Positions 58,498 through 64,000 of a stretch of 64,000 nucleotides of DNA are shown here, one piece after another. This DNA comes from Phragmites australis (taxonomy: Eukaryota > Streptophyta > Magnoliopsida > Poales > Poaceae). Location of the stretch: assembly GCF_958298935.1 (NCBI RefSeq), contig NC_084925.1:11467001-11531000 (forward strand), read 5' to 3'. The notes beneath the pieces are model-generated. The model had not been told where the DNA came from and searched no databases. It saw nothing but the letters and a program-made list of their open reading frames with translations. How positions within the stretch are numbered: the stretch's first letter is position 1; each line of letters begins with the position of its first letter. The translations under genes and the position numbers were made by a program.

Positions 58498-60746
58498 AAA
58501 AAACTTCAGATTTGAGAATTTTTTAATTGAACAACCAGGCTTCTATGAAGTGGTGGCAAACACCTGGCAAACTGTAGTCTTAAATCCAAAAAACTGCAGG
58601 TTATGTGGCTGCAAAGTTCAAACACTTGAGAAGTCAGCTCAAAATCTGGAGTAAAAAGCTATCAAAGTTTAATTTGCTTATTGAAAATTGTAACAAAGCC
58701 ATCCTCTTCTTTGACACTCTAGAAGAGCTCAGAGCACTATTCTGACAGAATGGAACTTCAGGATCATTATGAAGAGGCACCTACTCACTCTATTCCATCA
58801 TAAGTTATTATATTGGAATAAAAGGTGCACATTAAACAGGGTTCAATTTGGTGATGAGAAGTCTAAATTTTTTCATGCTATGGCAACAAAGACATAGAAA
58901 AAACAAGATTTCGCAACTTACAGATACTGTTAGAAGGGTGGTAACTGAACATGTAGAAAAAGCTGCTCTAATCTGGAATTCTTTTAGAAACAGAATGGGT
59001 GTCTCTACTTCCCCACAAATGCAGTTTGATCTTCAATCCATCATTTCTATAGATATTGATTTCAGCAGCCTAATTGAACCCTTCACAAAGGAAGAGATTG
59101 ATAAAATCATCAAAATCATGCCACTTGACAAAGCCCACAATCAAAGAAGATTTTTATAAGTTATGTGAGGATTTTTTAAAAAAATTTGGAGGTCAATCTG
59201 GAATGTATCAATAATTTATACATTACTCTTGTCCCAAAAAAGAATTCTCCAGAAACAATGAATGACTTCAGGCTAATTTCTTTATTGAATAGTAATCTCA
59301 AGCTACTAACTAAAATTCCAGCTGAAAGATTGCAAAGTATCATCTTAAACATCATCCATCAAAACTAGTATGGCTTCATTAAGTCAAGAACAATACAAGA
59401 CTACTTAGCATGGTCTTTTGAGTACATCCATCAATGTCATCAATCAAAAATAGAAATTATCATTCTAAAGCTTGATTTTGAGAAATCCTTTGATACAGTG
59501 GAGCATGAAACCATCCTCACCATAATGCAGCACATGGGTTTTCCACATTTATGGCTTCAATGGGTCAAGAAAATTTTGGGGATGAGAACTTCTTCTGTCT
59601 TACTTAATGGGGTACCAGCAAAAAGTGCAAATGCAAAAGAGGAGTAAGATAGGGGGACCCCTCTCTCCTTTGCTTTTTGTCTTGGTAGCTGAATTATTGC
59701 AATATATCATCAACAAGTCCTACCACCAAAACTTGTTCAAAGCTCCAATTCTGCAAAGTGCAGACATTGATTTTCCAATAATTCAGTATGCAGATGACAC
59801 TCTGATGATCATGCAAGATGATGCTACTCAATTAGTCTGCTTGAAGGCTCTTCTGCAAACTTTTGCGACATCCACAAGGCTCAAAGTAAATTATAACAAG
59901 CTCATGATGGTCCCAATAATTGTCTCACAGGAAAAGATGGATATTCTGGCACAAATATTTAGTTGTCAAATAGGCAAGCTACCCTTTACATATCTTGGAA
60001 TACCTTTAGGAACGATGAAGCCAAGAGTGCAAGATTTAACATCAATCATGAACATGGTGGAAAGGAGATTAGTAGCCACATCCTCCCTACTATCCTACAC
60101 TGGCAGGCTACAACTAGTAAATTCAGTCATGTCTTCCTTGCCTACATACGCTATGAGTACTTTGAAGCTGCTGCCTCCGGTCATTGAAAACATAGACAGA
60201 GCAAGAAAGTAATGTCTATGGAGAGGAAAAGATATCAACAAGAAAGATGGAAACTTGGCAGCCTGGCATAAAGTTTGCAGGCCAAAGAATAAAGGTGGCC
60301 TTGGTGTTGTTAACCTCAAACTACAGAATGATGCTCTTTTGTTGAAACATCTACACAAGTTTTACACCAAGAGAGACCTGCCATGGGTGAAACTTATATG
60401 GACAACATATTACAAAAATAAGGTACCCCATGGATCAAGACAAGTTGGATCTTTTTGGTGGAAGGATATTCTTAAACTCAATGTGCTCTTTCGAGGTATA
60501 GCTAGATGTATTGTTGGAAGAGGTGACACAGTTTTATTTCAGGAGGACCTTTGGGTTGACAGTATTATTACAATTAAATATCCAAGTCTTTTTTATTATG
60601 TCAAAAACCCAAGAGTATCAGTCAGAGACGTGATAAACACTCAAGACCTTCCATCATATTTTAACCTCCCACTTCCGCAGCAGGCATATGAGGAGTACCT
60701 AGCACTGCAAGAAGAAATTTTATCTCTGCATCTAGAACAGGAATAA
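58498..60746 (+). pseudogene. LINE ORF2 reverse transcriptase
   Basis: A degraded linker (58500-58840) leads to FTKEEIDKIIKIMPLDKAHN, then [53 protein letters not shown] (first catalytic Asp), a frame change near 59630, GDPLSPLLFVLVAEL, and FPIIQYADDTLMIMQDD with the catalytic Asp pair. After it come TYLGIPLGTMKPRVQD and the thumb-like VNSVMSSLPTYAMSTLKLLP. One stop at 60210 and a TAA at 60745 separate it from the C-terminal domain. Confidence 0.85.
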
Positions 60747-60827
60747 AATGATGATTGGGTTTTTATTTGGGGATCCAATTATTATACATCCCAAAAGCTC
60801 TACAAGTTAGCCTTTGCTAATCATCAG

Positions 60828-61328
60828 GTGCCTGCACCTATAATCTGGATTTGGAAATCCAAATGTATGCCTCAGTTAAAAAATTTCATATGGCTTATGC
60901 AAATGGAAAGGCTGAATACAAAGGACCAGTTGAGAAGAAGGAATCATCCCCAATTCCAACAACCAGCAAGCTCTTCCTATGTTATGTGCAGATGCAATGT
61001 GGCCAAAACTAGAGATCACTTATTCTTTGAGTGCCCTTTCAGTCTGAGATGCTGGCAGAAGGTGCACGTTCAATGGCAAAATGCTTATAGCATATCTGAA
61101 AACATAACCAATGCAAAGAGGAACTTCGATCATCCTTTCTTTATGGAAATATTCATCATTGCAGCATGGAAAATATGGAAGCTTCAAAATAGAAAAAAAT
61201 TTGAAGGCCAACTTCCCACACTGCATCTTTGGGTCTTAAGATTCAAGGAACAAGTTCTCCTGTACTTTCATAGAATACCGGAGAACCTCAAGCAAAGCAT
61301 AGCCCAATGGCTAAATCAGATTGTTTAG
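60828..61328 (+). pseudogene. LINE ORF2 C-terminal zinc-binding domain
   Basis: IWKSKCMPQLKNFIWLMQME and RLNTKDQLRRRNH lead to a Cys/His cluster CRCNVAKTRDHLFFECPFS, the reverse-transcriptase zinc-binding domain (zf-RVT) usual at the end of plant L1 ORF2. It ends at 61328 with a normal stop. Confidence 0.85.
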
Positions 61329-61447
61329 TATCCCTTTCTGTTTGGCATTTCTTCGTCTATTTCCTCTTTTTCTCTATATATTTAACCTTTTTTTATAAAA
61401 TGTATAAATGCACTTTGCGGAACTCCGCCACAGTTTTTTTTCTTCAA

Positions 61448-61463
61448 AATGCTACATGTTAGA
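61448..61463 (+). repeat. LINE target-site duplication, right copy
   Basis: AATGCTACATGTTAGA, perfect match to 37015-37030. Confidence 0.9.
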
Positions 61464-61871
61464 CGTATCTAAATTTTTGCAACATTAGGTAGATAATTAG
61501 GTGGAGGAGAGAGAATGAAAAAAAGCCCAAATTGTATTTTGCATACACTACTATGGAGACAAAGGGGAGAGCAGCAAATATAGCTTGAATCGGTATGTTA
61601 TAAATAAACATTGAGATAACTTGATAGGATGAATGAACATCCTTATATATGTACAGCATACAAATTAATACAAATACAAGTATGACAACATAATCAGACA
61701 TCCTTGTATATGTACAGCATACAAATTAATACAAATACAAGTATGAGAACATAATCAGAAATAATACAATTCGACACACAAGGCGAAGCTGGTGCACCAG
61801 GATCGATACAGCTGTTCACTTGAAATGAACAAAAAGAAATGATCACATATCGACTCCACACACACAGCTGT
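61464..61871. other. 3' flank and UTR of the expansin gene
   Basis: Sequence that joined directly to 37014 before the LINE arrived. The half nearest the gene (about 61640-61871) should be its 3' UTR. A 17-bp word, ACAGCTGTTCACTTGAA, occurs at 61808-61824 and at 61864-61880, the second copy spanning the expansin stop codon, so the end of the coding sequence was partly duplicated into the UTR. Confidence 0.5.
61637..61758. repeat. 61-bp tandem duplication in the expansin 3' region
   Basis: ACATCCTTRTATATGTACAG, then CATACAAATTAATACAAATA... at 61637-61697 and 61698-61758; the copies differ at only a couple of positions, so the duplication is young or conserved. Confidence 0.95.
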
Positions 61872-62877
61872 TCACTTGAACTGCAAATTGCTTGCAAATG
61901 TCAAGCCGAACCTCCAGCCACGTGGCACCACATTCGTGAATATGAGAGTTTGTCCATCTGTTATGGTCACCCTGAATGAGAGCATTTGTCCTGTGAGATA
62001 TGACAGAGAGTGCCAGTTCGCGCCCCAGTTGCGCGTCATGGGCATCCAATCCGCCGAACTGGAGCCCTTGACGTCCATCGATTTGATCGAGCCAGCGGCT
62101 GCAACATTGGTCACCAGCACAAGATTGAAGTAGTCAAACCCGTTGATCGTGAACCTCACTCCACCTCGCCGCACGCATGGAACTCTGCATAATGATAAGA
62201 CGTTTCGATTTAATTAACCTGCTGCCGGCGATTATCTCTTAGGAGACTAACAAAGCGCGAGCTAATTAAGCTGCGTACCTTTGGTAGATGACGGGGATGA
62301 TTCCTGCACGGTAGATGCCGATCTTCTCCCATGTCGGCTGCGCCATGTCGAAGTGTGGCCGCGGCGGGTTGCACCAGCCGCCGTTGTCGCTGGGGAGGTC
62401 CCAGTTGGGCGGGCAGAAGTTGGTGGCCGTGATGGTCACCGCTACGCCGGGTTTGCACCACCTCGGGTCCGCCCTCTTGCGGTCACACGCGATCTTGTAG
62501 CACTGCCCGCAGGACGCGCCGTCGTTGAACAGCGCAGTGCTCAACGCCGCCGTGCTCGTGCCGTACCCTTGCGAGTACAGGTTCCCGTACCCGCACGCGC
62601 CACCTGCAATACGCGCACATCGCATCATATAGCTATCTAACAGTCTCCCCACCACGTGCAACTGCATCACGGCTTGTGTAAGCTACTTGCCCATGGTGCC
62701 GGAGGCGTCAGCTCCGCCGTAGAACGTGGCATGCGCCTTCAGCCATCCGGTCGGCGCCGGAGTAGGAGCCGGCCCGTCGGTGGCGCCGGCCAACGCCCAG
62801 CCGAGTGCGAGCAACACTGCTGCGAAAACCCGAGCTGGAGCCATACCGATCATCGTCGGTCTGTAGACGTAGGCCAT
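61872..62877 (-). CDS. EXPA: Alpha-expansin (cell-wall loosening protein)
   Basis: Three exons: 62877-62691, 62603-62279 and 62184-61872. ATG 62877 gives 274 residues. ATG 62844 gives 263, typical for alpha-expansins, and begins directly with a signal peptide ([20 protein letters not shown]). The first ATG is the one nearest the TATA box (about 80 bp away), so I keep it as the outer bound. The GH45-like barrel contains [18 protein letters not shown] across junction 1, [24 protein letters not shown], the alpha-type [13 protein letters not shown] insertion and the HFD motif. The C-terminal CBM63 domain follows from [20 protein letters not shown] to [10 protein letters not shown]. The eight expected Cys are visible. 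The secreted protein loosens cellulose-xyloglucan contacts without hydrolysis. Intron 1 uses the donor GG|GCAAGT (GC-AG); intron 2 is GT-AG (GTACGC). Confidence 0.95.
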
Positions 62878-62955
62878 TGTAATTGCACAACGTGACGAAA
62901 GCCCTCTACAAATTGCTCTGAAAGTTTGAGCTGCAAAATGCGCACTGTGTACTTG

Positions 62956-62965
62956 TATTTATATA
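62956..62965 (-). promoter_or_regulatory. TATA box of the expansin gene
   Basis: Minus strand TATATAAATA, 79 bp upstream of ATG 62877. A start about 30 bp downstream would give a 5' UTR near 50 bp. A second AT run (TATATATATA near 63030) is less likely. Confidence 0.6.
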
Positions 62966-63907
62966 TGGGTTTGCTCTAAAAGTCTGATTCTCTGGTGATT
63001 GTGTGGTGATGCATGATTGGGTGCATATATATATAGCCTTAGCCTTGCGATCAGTCGGCGGCGAAGGATTAATTGAACAACAGGCATGCATCTGATGAGG
63101 CCGCTAGCTGAAGGAAGGGGGCACATGTGCATGGCCGTCAGCTGCACCATGCATGGCTTACGGGGCAATCCAAAGAGATGGGTGTACGTAGCCGCACACA
63201 CATATGGTCGCTGTACTTTTCGTCGATCTTTGCTTTACTTTTGCTCTTTCTTTGCAGAGGATATTAATTTGCTTGACTTTCGAGGGTGAAACGCGAACGG
63301 CTGCTTTGCATTTCTGTGCACGTTCAGGGTACTCTCCGGTCCAAGAAAATGAGGATGTCGTGCGGTTTCTTCAGTCGTACGAGTGATCCTGCACCTGGAC
63401 CGCAACATCGGCGTATAATGATAAGTTTGAATAGTTTCTCCGGAAACGTTGAGTTATAATTGTAGATTTTATTTATTCACAATCGACTGAGATTGTGTTT
63501 ATCTCTTAGTCGATTTTTTTTATGTTGCAATGGCAGTATTTCTCCGACATGGCACTTATGTGGAGCCAATTTTGACATGTAAGGGTCCACATCACCAATT
63601 CTCGTTCCAAGTGGCAACCTACTCAGAAAACTATTAAAAGAACATTGAGGAGATATTATGTGCAGTCAGGAACCGTCACCACGTCACCAATTTTGGTGGA
63701 CTTATCACTTTTTGCGTGGTATAAGAAATTCAAGTAAGTTTTAGAAGCATATGAAATCCAAAAAGATTCAGGAAACTTTCAAATGAATCAGGAAATCAAC
63801 CAAAATGCACGAGCAGGCAGGCACGTGCATTGTAATACTAGGTGATTAATATGAAAACTGTTGCCTTGTGCTCCATCTAAATGGCCACGAGCTGGCATAG
63901 TCGCATG
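62966..63907. other. Expansin promoter region and spacer
   Basis: No gene. Contains an imperfect hairpin (AATCGACTGAGA near 63481 against CTTAGTCGATT near 63506), which may be the end of a small element. Nothing else could be supported. Confidence 0.4.
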
Positions 63908-64000
63908 TAGGGTTGTATGGCTCGTGAGCTACTCCAGCTCGCCTTAAGATCGGCTCGACTAGAAATCAAGCCAATCTCAAGCCTACTCTTAAGCTAGCGA
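63908..64000. mobile_element. hAT-like repeat, cut by the window edge
   Basis: Begins TAGGGTTGTATGGCTCG and goes on with GAGCTACTCCAGCTCG, GATCGGCTCGACT and AAGCCTACTC, a pattern I associate with a widespread grass hAT-type element rich in GAGCTCG. The right end lies outside the window. Confidence 0.5.

Larger units (their letters stand above)
37031..61447 (+). mobile_element. L1-type LINE split by two later insertions
   Basis: A non-LTR retrotransposon with ORF1 (zinc-knuckle RNA-binding protein) and ORF2 (AP-type endonuclease, reverse transcriptase, C-terminal zinc domain). Removing the insertions at 38794-42830 and 42963-56748 and their duplicated sites leaves about 6.6 kb, a usual length for plant L1 elements. 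The 16-bp target duplication on both sides shows it is essentially full length. The 3' end is not poly(A): after the ORF2 stop (61328) about 120 bp end with GCGGAACTCCGC, CACAG, a run of T, and CTTCAA. Frames carry many stops. Confidence 0.9.

Noticed and set aside
62281..62640. Plus-strand frame of 119 codons inside the expansin gene
   Set aside because: Antisense shadow of exon 2, which has unambiguous expansin motifs on the minus strand.
62708..62890. Alternative frame beginning MCNYNG upstream of expansin
   Set aside because: It has no ATG start and is out of frame with the conserved protein.

Overview
The window looks like nuclear DNA of a grass (Poaceae). Three things point there: a very GC-rich, proline/alanine-rich first exon in an otherwise ordinary plant gene, Sirevirus-type Copia elements with initiator-methionine-tRNA primer sites, and Tourist- and hAT-type miniature elements. 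No organelle, bacterial or plasmid signature was seen. Assignments rest on reading protein motifs, splice sites, terminal repeats and target-site duplications (TSDs) by eye; no search was run.

Only two genes look intact, both on the minus strand. PDV1 (12131-14028, 2 exons, 272 residues) is a chloroplast outer-envelope division protein. An alpha-expansin (61872-62877, 3 exons, 263 or 274 residues) is a secreted wall-loosening protein whose first intron appears to be of the rare GC-AG type.

Layout. 1-8.5 kb: a decayed Mutator-like / plant-mobile-domain (PMD) transposon cluster with an N-terminal transposase-type exon (+), a PMD gene (+), a convergent small gene (-), a GRF-type zinc-finger remnant (+), and a 32-bp minisatellite. 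8.9-10.8 kb: three small non-autonomous DNA elements (Tourist MITE with TAA TSD, 610-bp hAT with perfect 8-bp TSD, nested palindrome). 11-14 kb: PDV1. 15.7-25.9 kb: minus-strand retroelements, namely a Copia-type LTR fragment cutting a Ty3/Gypsy element, followed by a Copia element with one complete and one truncated LTR. 25.9-37.0 kb: remnants of an unidentified host-like gene on both sides of a gag-only Sirevirus-like element (28835-34980).

37.0-61.5 kb is a nested stack. One LINE, flanked by a 16-bp TSD at 37015-37030 and 61448-61463, was split first by a 4.0-kb solo-LTR-like element (38794-42830, TSD TTGTC) and again by a 13.8-kb Sirevirus-type Copia element (42963-56748, TSD CACAT/TACAT). 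The Copia element itself contains a candidate 3.1-kb LTR element (52046-55173, TSD AAAAT). About 17.8 kb of the 24.4 kb between the LINE ends is later insertion. The right end (63908-64000) enters another hAT-like repeat.

The retroelements and the PMD cluster are largely dead. Several of their stop codons stand where tryptophan is expected, and two of three integrase catalytic aspartates in the 43-57 kb element read asparagine. These are mostly G-to-A or C-to-T changes, as expected from deamination of methylated cytosine in silenced DNA.
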